The notes: generated by a model from the letters alone, not told the origin. DNA of 64,000 nt from JACQHM01 sp964535215 (GCA_964535215.1 CAZHST010000014.1:8402-72401); one strand, 5' to 3'. Shown: positions 51,286 through 60,834, counted from the first letter of the stretch. A program made the numbers and translations.

Positions 51286-52401
51286 ATGGGGAAGCCGGTC
51301 TCGGTCCTGAAACAGGTCAGGGCAGGATGGCAGCTCCTGGCGGGCGGTGGGCCGGGGATCTGCAACATCGCCATCACCAATGCCTGTAACGCCAGGTGTG
51401 ACTTCTGTAACTACGCGTACGATAAACCGTTTGTCACCAAGAAGGTCATGGTGGGCTTTCAGGAGCTATGCGAGGCCATTGATATCCTTTACGAGAGAGG
51501 GATCCGGTACCTCACTTTTTCAGGGGGCGAGCCCCTCCTCCATCCGAGGCTCAAGGATATGGTGGCGTACGCGGTGGAGAAGAGGATGAGGCCCTCCATC
51601 TGCACTAACGGCTTCCTCCTTACGCCCCGGATGATTCGCGACCTCAAGGCCAGCGGCCTTCAGACGCTCTTCATCTCCATTGATGCCACCTCATCCCAGG
51701 AGCACGAGCAGAACCGAGGGCTCCCTGGCGTCTGCGGGCGGATCAAGGAGGCAAACCATGAACTCAAAGGCCTCGGGATCAAGACCGTGGCCTCGGTGAC
51801 CATCAACAAATTGGTTAAGGACTTTGCCCGACTCCTCCGCTTTCTTCAAGAGCTTGGGTTCGAGACCGTGACCTTCTCCTACCCGAAGCGGGTCCTGGGC
51901 TCGTCCTCCCTGGTCTTTTCCGAGACCTCGCCCCTTGTCGATTACACCCCTGAGGAGCTGATCGTGGCCTTTGAGGAGATCAGGCGGCTCAAGGGTCAGT
52001 TCCGCATCCTGAACCCAGGGGAATCCCTGGCGGAGATGGTCCGGTTCCTCAAGAGAGAGCCGCAGCGCTTCCCCTGCTTCGGGGGGTACAAGTACTTCTT
52101 CCTGGATTGGAACCTGGACGTCTACCGGTGCGACTTCTGGCCGACGCGGATGGGCTCCATCTATGAGTTCCGGGAGACGCCGTTCATTCGGGACAACTGC
52201 ACCCTCTGCATGAGCGATTGCTACCGGGACTCTAGCGTCTTGCTGCATGTGGCCGTCTCCCTGGGGGATGCCATCGGCCACCTGAGGCAGGGCCACCTGT
52301 TAAGGGCCATGCGTGCCCTCGTGACCCGGAGCAACGCCTGGTCTCTCAAGGCCCTGGTCCAGGAGTGGGGAACGCTTAGGAGCCTGGCGAAGCGGAGGTG
52401 A
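51286..52401 (+). CDS. Radical SAM protein in glycosyltransferase-deacetylase operon
   Basis: Radical SAM enzyme of 371 residues. The [4Fe-4S] motif is CNARCDFC (about 33-40), followed by YLTFSGGEPLLHP. The C-terminal region has CFGGYKYFFLDWNLDVYRC and then NCTLCMSDCYRDSS, an auxiliary cysteine cluster of SPASM or HpnH-like type. ATG 51286 follows GGAGGGGG, 17 bases after the glycosyltransferase. The next gene overlaps by 4 bases. In the HpnI-HpnK-HpnJ route a radical SAM enzyme remodels a glucosaminyl hopanoid into a cyclitol ether; this operon has the same three enzyme types from different families, so a similar role is conceivable. Confidence 0.84.
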   Translation: MGKPVSVLKQVRAGWQLLAGGGPGICNIAITNACNARCDFCNYAYDKPFVTKKVMVGFQELCEAIDILYERGIRYLTFSGGEPLLHPRLKDMVAYAVEKRMRPSICTNGFLLTPRMIRDLKASGLQTLFISIDATSSQEHEQNRGLPGVCGRIKEANHELKGLGIKTVASVTINKLVKDFARLLRFLQELGFETVTFSYPKRVLGSSSLVFSETSPLVDYTPEELIVAFEEIRRLKGQFRILNPGESLAEMVRFLKREPQRFPCFGGYKYFFLDWNLDVYRCDFWPTRMGSIYEFRETPFIRDNCTLCMSDCYRDSSVLLHVAVSLGDAIGHLRQGHLLRAMRALVTRSNAWSLKALVQEWGTLRSLAKRR

Positions 52402-53189
52402 ACCCCTCGGTGTTCGGGAAGCGAATCCTCCTGCTCATCCCCCACCCGGACGACGAGGTGGTGGGGTGCTCGGCAGCGGTAGGGCGGGCGCGAGTCCAGG
52501 GGGCGGAGATTTTTGGGTTTTACCTGACCACGGGGGTCCCGCCTCGGGAGGCGCTCTGGTGGTGGCAGCGGAGAGGCTACCCACGTCTCGTCGAGCGACG
52601 CCGAAAGGAGGCCGAGCAGGTGGCGGCGCTCCTCGGGATCGAGGCCGTCGAGTTCCAGGAGATCCCCTCCCGGACGTTAAAAAGCTTTCTCGGTCCAACC
52701 CGGGAGAAGCTCATCAGGGCAATTCGGGGGCATCAGATCGACACCCTCTGGGCTCCGACCTACGAGGGGGGGCACCAGGATCACGATGCCGCCAGCTTCC
52801 TCTCGAGTACGCTTAAAGGCTCCGTCCAGGTCTGGGAGTTCAGCGAGTACCACTACTTCGGGGGAAGGGTGCGGTGTCACGAATTTTTCGCCCCCAACGG
52901 GACAGAATGGGTTCTTCTCCTGGACGACGGGGAGCGGGAGGTGAAGCGGAAGGCCCTCGCCCTTTACCGGTCGGAACGGAAGAACCTTCGGCACATCGAG
53001 ATTGCCCGCGAGGCCTTCCGCCCGTTGGCCAGCTACGACTACCGTCAGCCCCCGTATCGGGGAAAGCTGTTCTACCAGCGCTTTCAATGGGTTCCGGCCC
53101 ATCCCCGGATCGATCCCTGTCGGCCTGAAGCCGTGTGTCAGGCCTTTGACCGCTTCATGTTAGAGGGGGGAGACCGGGGAGAGGGATAG
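52398..53189 (+). CDS. PIG-L/LmbE-family zinc deacetylase
   Basis: Likely N-acetylglucosaminyl deacetylase of 263 residues. The zinc motif is IPHPDDEVVG (about 14-23: His, Asp, Asp, Glu), and the third ligand lies in GGHQDHDAAS (about 123-132). Both are intact, so activity is expected. The GTG start (52398) overlaps the radical SAM stop (GTGA), giving translational coupling. With the upstream GT4 enzyme it forms a transfer-then-deacetylate pair. Last gene of the operon; it ends 28 bases from the convergent PEP-mutase-like gene. Confidence 0.86.
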   Translation: MNPSVFGKRILLLIPHPDDEVVGCSAAVGRARVQGAEIFGFYLTTGVPPREALWWWQRRGYPRLVERRRKEAEQVAALLGIEAVEFQEIPSRTLKSFLGPTREKLIRAIRGHQIDTLWAPTYEGGHQDHDAASFLSSTLKGSVQVWEFSEYHYFGGRVRCHEFFAPNGTEWVLLLDDGEREVKRKALALYRSERKNLRHIEIAREAFRPLASYDYRQPPYRGKLFYQRFQWVPAHPRIDPCRPEAVCQAFDRFMLEGGDRGEG

Positions 53190-53217
53190 GCCGGTCAACC
53201 TCTTCACCAGAGGCGCT

Positions 53218-54897
53218 CTATTCCTTGATCTCGGCCCAAGCCCGCTGGTAGTCCTCGAAGGTGTTGATCTCCATCCAGCCTTTGTAGATCTCGACACAGG
53301 AGACCTTGACCCCTTCGTCGATCATCGCCTGAAGGAGGTCGGTCAACGAGGCCTTCTCGATGGATTCAGCCTCATAGAACCTCTGATGCCGGTATCGGTC
53401 CAGGGCCCGTCGGTAGGCTTCTTTGAGGCTTTGAGCCCCTTTCTCCGAGAACATCGCCATGCCGATGAACTCCCCGTGGGCCTCGTCAGGGTCGATGTCA
53501 TGACCGATCCTGACCACGGTGTTTTCCCCTTCAGGGGGAAGGAAGCGGTAACCATGAACCGGGGGGGTTTTCATCACGACCAGGGCCGGCTTTGCCTTGT
53601 ACGTCGGAGGGTCGATGCCGTCCCGACGATTATGGTACCAGGCCCGATCCACGGCCAGCACGATGTCCCCTTTGCTCTTCAAGAGCTTCTCCAAGACCCC
53701 CCGGTCAAAGATGATGTCCCCGTAAAGGAAGATAAAACGACCCTCGATCTCAGGTTCAGCGCAGAAGAGAGAATACAGGATGTGGGTTTCCTGGAACCGG
53801 TCATTCTCATAGTAGCGGATATTTGGGTAATCGATGCTTTCCTTCTTATACCCCCGGACAACGGCGATCTCCTTGATGGAACACTCGTTGAGCCTGGCGA
53901 TCTGGCGCTCCAGGATGGTTTTCCCTTTGATGTCCAGCATCGTCTTGGGCCGGTCCTTGATCAGCGGGAGGAGTTCCTTCTCGAATCCGGCCGCGAGGAT
54001 GATGGCCTTAACCTTCTCCGCGCCCACGGGGAGGAACCGTTCTTCCCGATCTTTTAGCTCACTCACCCCTACCAGGTCGTAGACCTTTTCCAAAGGGACG
54101 ATCCGGGCGGAGACGGCCTCCGCCGAGCCTTTCTCCTTCAAGAGGTGGAGGGTCTCCTCCATGGCCTTGATGGCCGCCCGGATGGCCTGATTGGCGAAGA
54201 TGACGACCTTGAACCCCGACTCCTGAAGCTCCTCCAGGGTCACCGAGGGGAACAGGGTCGGAACGACAACCAGGGGTGCGGTTCCACTCCAGACCCTGGC
54301 GAACTCGCGAAGCTCGTGGAAAGAGCTGGCCTTGGAGTGGACGAGGATGGCGTCAGCGCCGGCCTCAGCGTACGCCTTGGCCCTCTTCAAGGCCTCTTCC
54401 ATCCCCCAGCCGGCGATCAACGCCTCGGTCCTGGCAATGATCACAAAATCCCCCGTTCTCTGGACCTCCTTGGCCGCCCTGATCTTTCCGACATGTTCCT
54501 CGATGGAGACAAGCTCCCGGCGGACTCCCGGGTAAAAGCTACACCGCTTTGGAAAGACGTTGTCCTCGATGCAGATCCCTGCAATTCCCGCCGCTTCGAA
54601 CTCGATGGTGGTCCGCATGACGTTGATGGCGTTGCCATACCCATCATCGCAATCGGCGATGACAGGAATCGAGACGGCCTGATTGATCTTCTTGACGATC
54701 TCCAGGTTCTCGGTCATGGTTAAAAGCCCCGCGTCGGGGAGACCCATCTGGGCTGTGGAGATCCCGAAGCTCGAGGTCCAGACCGCATCAAAGCCGGCCC
54801 GCTCGATGAGTTTGGCACTGATGGCATCATGGGCCCCGGCCACCAAGATCATCCCAGGCCGTCGCAGGAGCTCTCGGAGCCTGATGGTTTTCTGCAC
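53218..54897 (-). CDS. PEP mutase/isocitrate lyase-family domain fused to a nucleotidyltransferase
   Basis: Bifunctional cytosolic protein of 559 residues. Residues about 1-285 form a PEP-mutase/isocitrate-lyase barrel: GAHDAISAKLIERAGF, DCDDGYGNA (metal), and the gating loop IEDNVFPKRCSFYPG. Residues about 310-559 form a LicC/PntC-like nucleotidyltransferase (AIILAAGFEKELLPLIKDRP with the lysine, FLYGDIIFD, and GWMEINTFED at the end). PEP mutase with fused cytidylyltransferase is known in phosphonate biosynthesis. The loop, however, is a mixture: PEP mutases usually have EDKxxPKxNS and methylisocitrate lyases EDQxFPKRCGH. GTG 54897 follows AAGGAGG; the frame extends to 54954. Confidence 0.84.
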   Translation of the reverse strand: MQKTIRLRELLRRPGMILVAGAHDAISAKLIERAGFDAVWTSSFGISTAQMGLPDAGLLTMTENLEIVKKINQAVSIPVIADCDDGYGNAINVMRTTIEFEAAGIAGICIEDNVFPKRCSFYPGVRRELVSIEEHVGKIRAAKEVQRTGDFVIIARTEALIAGWGMEEALKRAKAYAEAGADAILVHSKASSFHELREFARVWSGTAPLVVVPTLFPSVTLEELQESGFKVVIFANQAIRAAIKAMEETLHLLKEKGSAEAVSARIVPLEKVYDLVGVSELKDREERFLPVGAEKVKAIILAAGFEKELLPLIKDRPKTMLDIKGKTILERQIARLNECSIKEIAVVRGYKKESIDYPNIRYYENDRFQETHILYSLFCAEPEIEGRFIFLYGDIIFDRGVLEKLLKSKGDIVLAVDRAWYHNRRDGIDPPTYKAKPALVVMKTPPVHGYRFLPPEGENTVVRIGHDIDPDEAHGEFIGMAMFSEKGAQSLKEAYRRALDRYRHQRFYEAESIEKASLTDLLQAMIDEGVKVSCVEIYKGWMEINTFEDYQRAWAEIKE

Positions 54898-55098
54898 GGG
54901 TGAAGACCTCCTTCTGGCCAACGAAGCGGACGAACCCTCCGAGGTGACCCACAAAAGATACCCTATGATACTTCAGGGGTCCTGGTCGGACAAGCCTTTT
55001 TCGAGTCCCCGTTCTGCCGAGGCAACACCCCGGGCTCCCCGAGACCTCGGGAAACGGGAGAACCCCGGCGATCCCCTGGGTTTTTCCGGAGAATTTGC

Positions 55099-55128
55099 TT
55101 GACCTTTTTTCGGGATTTCATCTATAAA
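55099..55128 (+). promoter_or_regulatory. Sigma70-type promoter for radA
   Basis: TTGACC at 55099-55104 and TATAAA at 55123-55128, spacer 18, in an AT-rich stretch. The predicted start is about 30 bases before ATG 55167. The 269-base space 54898-55166 holds otherwise only GC-rich sequence without a clear terminator. Confidence 0.65.
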
Positions 55129-55166
55129 AAAACTAATGCAAGGGTTTGGTCGTTGGTGTTCAAGCG

Positions 55167-56549
55167 ATGGAGGAGGACCGCCTGACGGTGAGGGAAAAGA
55201 TCAGGTTCGTCTGTCAACAGTGCGGCTACTGGAGCCCGAGATGGATGGGCCGCTGCCCGGAGTGTGGAACATGGGGTGGCCTGCTCGAAGAGCGGGAGGT
55301 CAGGATGCATCCCCCCCCCTTGGGGCCCCATGGTCCCGGAGAAGGGCCAAAGCCGATTACGGGGATTGATGCGACCGCCTTTCCCCGGCTTCCCACCGAT
55401 GTTCAAGAGTTCGACCGGGTCCTGGGAGGAGGGATCGTGCCCGGGTCCCTCATCTTGATCGGTGGAGAACCGGGGGTGGGCAAATCGACCCTCTTGCTCC
55501 AAGCGTGTGCCGGGGTGGCGTCAAGGGGGGAGAAGGTCCTCTATGTTTCAGGCGAGGAATCCTTGGAACAGGTCAGGGGGCGTGGGGAGCGCCTGAAGGC
55601 TCTGCATAGGGAGCTGCTGCTTATGGCCGAGACTAACCTTGGTCGGATCCTGGAGGCGGCGGAGGCTGTCAGCCCGCGTTTCCTCGTCATGGACTCCGTC
55701 CAAACGACCTATACGGAGGAGATGGAGTCCCCACCGGGGAGCCTGAGCCAGATCCGGGAGGTGGCCGCTCGTCTCATGCGGTTTGCCAAAGAGACCAAGG
55801 TGAGTGTCTTGCTGATTGGGCATGTCACCAAAGACGGCTCCCTGGCTGGGCCGAAGGCCTTGGAACATATCGTTGATGCCGTCCTCTCCTTTGAGGGGGA
55901 GCGCCAGTTGCCTTACCGCATCCTCCGAGCCACCAAAAACCGCTTTGGGTCCACCGAGGAGATCGGGGTTTTCGAGATGACCGAGGAGGGTCTTCTGGAG
56001 GTCACGAACCCTTCTGAACTCTTTCTCGCCGAACGCTCCCTCCAGGCCCCCGGGTCCGTAGTGGTCCCGACGATGGAGGGGACGAGGCCGATCCTGGTGG
56101 AGCTCCAAGCCTTGGTCACCTCGACGGGGGCAGCGATCCCTCGTCGGGTCTTCGGGGGGTTGGACTTTCAGCGGGCCTCGTTGATCCTGGCCATCGTCGA
56201 GAAGCGTCTCGGGCTTCCCCTGGCCGCTTGCGATGTCTATTTGAACGTGGCCGGCGGGGTGAGGGTCTCTGAACCAGCGGCCGACCTCGCCATCGCCGCG
56301 GCCGTCGTGTCCAGCTTCAAAAACGCACCAGTTGATCCCTCCGCTGTGATTTTCGGAGAAGTGGGGCTGGGAGGCGAGGTGCGGGCGGTCCGTTCGGCAG
56401 AACGGCGCCTCATGGAGGGTGTCCGCTTGGGCTTCGCCAGGGGCCTGTTACCCCAGGCCAATCTGGAGCGGCAGCGGATGGCCGTCTCCATGCAGCTCAC
56501 GGGACTCCGGAGCGTCTTGGATTTGGTCAGGGAACTCTTTAACGGATAG
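55167..56549 (+). CDS. radA: DNA repair protein RadA
   Basis: RecA-related helicase for branch migration in recombination repair, 460 residues. The N-terminal C4 zinc finger has CQQCGYWSP and CPECGTWG. The ATPase has Walker A GGEPGVGKST (about 101-110), Walker B FLVMDSVQTTY, and the RadA-specific KNRFG motif in RATKNRFGSTEE. The C-terminal Lon-like domain has AGGVRVSEPAADLA and GEVGLGGEVR. ATG 55167 gives the standard length; the frame extends back to a TTG at 55146. It starts a cluster like the Bacillus radA-yacL-ispD-ispF-gltX-cysS-rlmB order, without disA. Confidence 0.96.
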   Translation: MEEDRLTVREKIRFVCQQCGYWSPRWMGRCPECGTWGGLLEEREVRMHPPPLGPHGPGEGPKPITGIDATAFPRLPTDVQEFDRVLGGGIVPGSLILIGGEPGVGKSTLLLQACAGVASRGEKVLYVSGEESLEQVRGRGERLKALHRELLLMAETNLGRILEAAEAVSPRFLVMDSVQTTYTEEMESPPGSLSQIREVAARLMRFAKETKVSVLLIGHVTKDGSLAGPKALEHIVDAVLSFEGERQLPYRILRATKNRFGSTEEIGVFEMTEEGLLEVTNPSELFLAERSLQAPGSVVVPTMEGTRPILVELQALVTSTGAAIPRRVFGGLDFQRASLILAIVEKRLGLPLAACDVYLNVAGGVRVSEPAADLAIAAAVVSSFKNAPVDPSAVIFGEVGLGGEVRAVRSAERRLMEGVRLGFARGLLPQANLERQRMAVSMQLTGLRSVLDLVRELFNG

Positions 56550-56567
56550 CATCAAATAAATAAAGCT

Positions 56568-56597
56568 TTGACTCTGATCGGTTTCTTCAGGTATGAT
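56568..56597 (+). promoter_or_regulatory. Sigma70-type promoter for carD
   Basis: TTGACT at 56568-56573 and TATGAT at 56592-56597, spacer 18, immediately after the radA stop. The expected start is about 10 bases before ATG 56615, which gives a very short leader. Confidence 0.62.
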
Positions 56598-56614
56598 GGT
56601 GACGAGGTACGACC

Positions 56615-57097
56615 ATGTTTGAGATCGGGACGAAGGTCATTTATCCGACTCATGGGGTGGGCGTCATCGAGGCCATCGAGAGGCGGGAGGTCGCAGGAAG
56701 GCGGCAGAACTTCTACATCCTACGGATTCTGGGGAATGGGATGACCATCATGATCCCCACCCAGAATGCCAAGAAGGTGGGCCTCCGGAAAGTGATCCAT
56801 CCCTCCGAGCTCTCCAAGGTTATGGAGATCCTGAGGCGAGACGACCTGGAGATCTGTCCGAACTGGAACCGAAGGTTTAAGGACAACCTGGAGCGGATCA
56901 AGACCGGATCCCTCTACGAGATCGCCCTCGTCCTGCGTCGGCTTCTCCTCTTGCAGAAAGGGCGTAACCTTTCCTTCGGGGAAAAACGGATGTTGGAAAC
57001 CGTTCGGAACCTGATGGTGACGGAGATCGCCCACGCCATAGGTGTCTGCGAAGACGAGGCCAGGGCGATGATCGACAGGACCATCGCCCAGGCCTGA
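56615..57097 (+). CDS. carD: CarD-family transcriptional regulator
   Basis: RNA polymerase-binding regulator of 160 residues. The N-terminal RNAP-interaction (TRCF RID-like) domain begins MFEIGTKVIYPTHGVGVIEAI. The C-terminal helical DNA-contacting domain includes WNRRFKDNLERIKTGSLYEI and LSFGEKRMLETVRNLMVTEI. CarD stabilises open promoter complexes, especially at rRNA promoters. It has its own short-leader promoter and lies before the PIN/TRAM protein, a common neighbourhood. Confidence 0.94.
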   Translation: MFEIGTKVIYPTHGVGVIEAIERREVAGRRQNFYILRILGNGMTIMIPTQNAKKVGLRKVIHPSELSKVMEILRRDDLEICPNWNRRFKDNLERIKTGSLYEIALVLRRLLLLQKGRNLSFGEKRMLETVRNLMVTEIAHAIGVCEDEARAMIDRTIAQA

Positions 57098-57140
57098 TCT
57101 CAAAGCGTTCGACCCTCGAAGGGAAAGGAGATGAGGTTCG

Positions 57141-58151
<1,011 letters not shown>

Positions 58152-58154
58152 CCC

Positions 58155-58847
58155 ATGTTCGTGACCGCCATTGTTCCGGCCGCCGGCGGGGGGGCCAGAT
58201 TTGGAGGCAACCTCCCCAAGCAGTTCGTTCCTTTGGGGGGTGTTCCTGTCCTCATCCGGACCCTTACCGCCCTGACCCACAACGATCTTATCCAGCATCT
58301 TATCGTTGTCGTGCCTCCCGGGGAGGAGGCATGGGTAGAGGATCTTGTCCGTCGTTTCGAGATCCACCGGCCTGTTGAGTTTGTGGGAGGTGGAAGGGAA
58401 CGCCAGGAGTCTGTGTATTTGGGGCTGATGCGGGCGAAGGCCACCACGGATCTCGTGGTGATCCATGATGGTGTTCGCCCCTTTCTTTCCCCAACCCTCT
58501 TAGAGGCGTGTGTTCGGGAGGCGGAGAGGTGGGGAGCCGCCGTGGTTGCTGTCCCGGTTAAGGAAACCATCAAGGAGGTTGAGGGAGACTTCGTCCTTGG
58601 GACGCCGGGGCGGGACAAGCTGTGGGTAGCCCAGACCCCTCAAGCCTTCCACTACCCGTTGATCCTTGAGGCTCATCGTCTCGCTCGAGCGCAAGGGTTC
58701 CTGGGAACCGACGACACCTCGCTGGTGGAGCGGCTCGGGGCCAAGGTCAGGGTCGTGCCAGGTTCCTACGAGAACATTAAGATCACGACCCCTGAGGATT
58801 TGCTCTTAGCCGAGCGGTTCATCGAGAGGGAGGTCATGGGAGGGTGA
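58155..58847 (+). CDS. ispD: 2-C-methyl-D-erythritol 4-phosphate cytidylyltransferase
   Basis: MEP-pathway enzyme that joins CTP and methylerythritol phosphate, 230 residues. The CTP-binding loop is VPAAGGGARFGGNLPKQF (about 7-24), with Arg and Lys in place. VIHDGVRPFLSP holds the conserved substrate contacts, and TPQAFHYPLI and TDDTSLVERLGAKV follow. ATG 58155 is 3 bases after the PIN/TRAM stop. It overlaps ispF by 4 bases. Confidence 0.96.
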   Translation: MFVTAIVPAAGGGARFGGNLPKQFVPLGGVPVLIRTLTALTHNDLIQHLIVVVPPGEEAWVEDLVRRFEIHRPVEFVGGGRERQESVYLGLMRAKATTDLVVIHDGVRPFLSPTLLEACVREAERWGAAVVAVPVKETIKEVEGDFVLGTPGRDKLWVAQTPQAFHYPLILEAHRLARAQGFLGTDDTSLVERLGAKVRVVPGSYENIKITTPEDLLLAERFIEREVMGG

Positions 58848-59329
58848 GGGTCGGGCTTGGGTTTGATGCCCATCCCCTGGTGGAAGGGAAGCGGCTGATC
58901 CTGGGAGGGATCGAGATCCCTTACGGCAGAGGACTCCACGGCCATTCGGATGCCGATGTCCTCCTCCATGCGATCATTGACGCCTTGCTAGGAGCGGCCG
59001 GATTGGGGGATATCGGGGCCCACTTTGGGACCGCTGATCCCCGGTACGAAGGGGTGTCAAGCCTCCTCTTCCTGAAAGCGATTTGGGAGCAGATCTCGGC
59101 GAAGGGGTTCGTCATAGGGAACATTGACGCAACCATTATTGCCGAGGCCCCAGTGCTCGCCCCTTTTAGAGAGCCGATGCGCCAGACCATCGCCCGCTCC
59201 CTGGAGGTCCCCCCGGAGCGGATCAATATCAAGGCCTCAAGTACAAACGGGCAGGGCTTCATCGGACGGGGGGAGGGGATCGCAGCCTTTGCCGTCGCCT
59301 CCTTGAATCTGAAGGTTGAGGAGAGGTGA
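58844..59329 (+). CDS. ispF: 2-C-methyl-D-erythritol 2,4-cyclodiphosphate synthase
   Basis: Trimeric zinc enzyme that cyclises CDP-methylerythritol phosphate, 161 residues. Zinc ligands are Asp and His in GFDAHPL and His in GHSDADVLLHAI. LGDIGAHFGTADPRY is conserved. The C-terminal active-site loop reads KASSTNGQGFIGRGEGIAA; most family members have a Glu where this protein has Asn (E. coli KATTTEKLGF). GTG 58844 lies in the ispD stop. The gltX start overlaps its stop (TGATG). Confidence 0.94.
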   Translation: MRVGLGFDAHPLVEGKRLILGGIEIPYGRGLHGHSDADVLLHAIIDALLGAAGLGDIGAHFGTADPRYEGVSSLLFLKAIWEQISAKGFVIGNIDATIIAEAPVLAPFREPMRQTIARSLEVPPERINIKASSTNGQGFIGRGEGIAAFAVASLNLKVEER

Positions 59330-60810
59330 TGAGCCCCGTGCGGGTCCGCTTTGCCCCTTCCCCCACAGGGCCCCTCCATCTGGGAGGGGCCAGGACCGCT
59401 CTCGTCAACTGGCTCTTCGCCAGAAAGCACGGTGGTGCCTTTCTCCTTCGGATCGAGGACACAGATCCTGATCGTTCGAGTCCTGAGTGGGAGAAGCTCA
59501 TCCTGCAGGATCTGAGCTGGCTTGGACTCGATCCGGATGAAGGGCCTGACCAGGGTGGACCCTATGGGCCGTATCGTCAGTCGGAGCGTCTTTCCCTCTA
59601 CCGATCTTACGCTGAGCGGCTCCTGAAAGAGGGGAAAGCCTATCGGTGTTTCTGTACCCCTAAGGAGTTAGAGCAGGAGCGGGAGGCCCGGCGGAAAGCG
59701 GGGAGGGCGCCCCGCTATTCGGGCCGGTGCCGTACCTTGTCGTCGGAACAGGTGCGGGCCTGTCTCACAGAAGGTCTGTCTTACACCCTTCGCTTTCAGG
59801 TGGAGACGGGCGACCCCATCGTTTTCAGAGATTTGATCCACGGAGAGATGCGTTTCGAGCGGGAGGAGCTCAGCGACTTCATCATCCTAAAGGGGGATGG
59901 GTGGCCGACCTACTTGTTTGCCGGCGTCGTGGACGACCATCTCATGGAGATTAGCCACGTCATCCGGGGTGAGGATCATCTCCCCAACACGCCGCGCCAG
60001 CTCCTCCTGTACCAGGCCTTGGGCTTCGAGACCCCAACCTTTGCCCATCTTCCTTTGCTTCTCGGTTTGGATCGGACCCCTCTCTCCAAGCGTCATGGTA
60101 CGACGGCCGTCGCCGAGTTCAGAGAGGCGGGCTATCTCCCGGAGGCATTGATCAACTACCTGGCCCTCCTCGGCTGGTCACCCGGGGGCGGTGAGGAAGT
60201 CCTTTTGCGAGAAGACCTGATCGAACGGTTCGATCTGGCCAGGGTTGGCAGAGCAGCGGCCATCTTTGACAGGAAGAAGCTCGACTGGCTGAACGGTCAG
60301 CATATGAGAAGGGCGGATCTGAAGAGGCTTGTGGAGCTCGCCGTTCCTTACCTTCGGAAGGCGGGTCTCTTCAGCGAATTCCCCGAACCTGGTTACCTCG
60401 CCCGCGTCATCGAGGCTGTCCGGGATAGTCTCTCCACCCTGTCAGAGCTTCCCGAAGGGGTTCAGATCTTCTTCCGCTTCGATCCTTCCGAGGCCCTGTC
60501 CCTCCTCTCCGGCCTCCCGTCCCCGGTCCCTCGTCTCCGGAGGATCCTGGAGGCCCTTCGGGAGGAACTTTCGAACCGGGAGGTTCTGACACCCGAGGAC
60601 TACCCTGCGCTCGTCAAGGCCCTTGAGCAGAAGACCGGTCTCAAGGGGAAAGCCCTCTTCCGCCCTCTCCGCGCTGCCCTTACCGGGAAGATGTCCGGCC
60701 CTGAACTCAGCGTGTTAATCCCTACCCTTGGGAAAGAGGAGTGTCTGAGAAGGCTTGAGTTGGTGGTAAAGACTTGGGAGCAAGGCTCCTTCCCGGCGGC
60801 GATCTTTTGA
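59329..60810 (+). CDS. gltX: Glutamyl-tRNA synthetase
   Basis: Class I aminoacyl-tRNA synthetase of 493 residues. The HIGH-like motif is PSPTGPLHLGGART, and RIEDTD follows. The KMSKS-like motif is TPLSKRHGTTAV. A CFCTPKEL segment lies in the zinc-finger region, where the second part of the usual Cys set is incomplete (RYSGRCRTL). The C-terminal anticodon-binding domain starts near residue 330. It may aminoacylate tRNA-Gln with Glu if an amidotransferase is present elsewhere. ATG 59329 is preferred; GTG 59326 is possible. Confidence 0.95.
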   Translation: MSPVRVRFAPSPTGPLHLGGARTALVNWLFARKHGGAFLLRIEDTDPDRSSPEWEKLILQDLSWLGLDPDEGPDQGGPYGPYRQSERLSLYRSYAERLLKEGKAYRCFCTPKELEQEREARRKAGRAPRYSGRCRTLSSEQVRACLTEGLSYTLRFQVETGDPIVFRDLIHGEMRFEREELSDFIILKGDGWPTYLFAGVVDDHLMEISHVIRGEDHLPNTPRQLLLYQALGFETPTFAHLPLLLGLDRTPLSKRHGTTAVAEFREAGYLPEALINYLALLGWSPGGGEEVLLREDLIERFDLARVGRAAAIFDRKKLDWLNGQHMRRADLKRLVELAVPYLRKAGLFSEFPEPGYLARVIEAVRDSLSTLSELPEGVQIFFRFDPSEALSLLSGLPSPVPRLRRILEALREELSNREVLTPEDYPALVKALEQKTGLKGKALFRPLRAALTGKMSGPELSVLIPTLGKEECLRRLELVVKTWEQGSFPAAIF

Positions 60811-60834
60811 TCGAGTGTCCCTGTCAGGCCCAAG

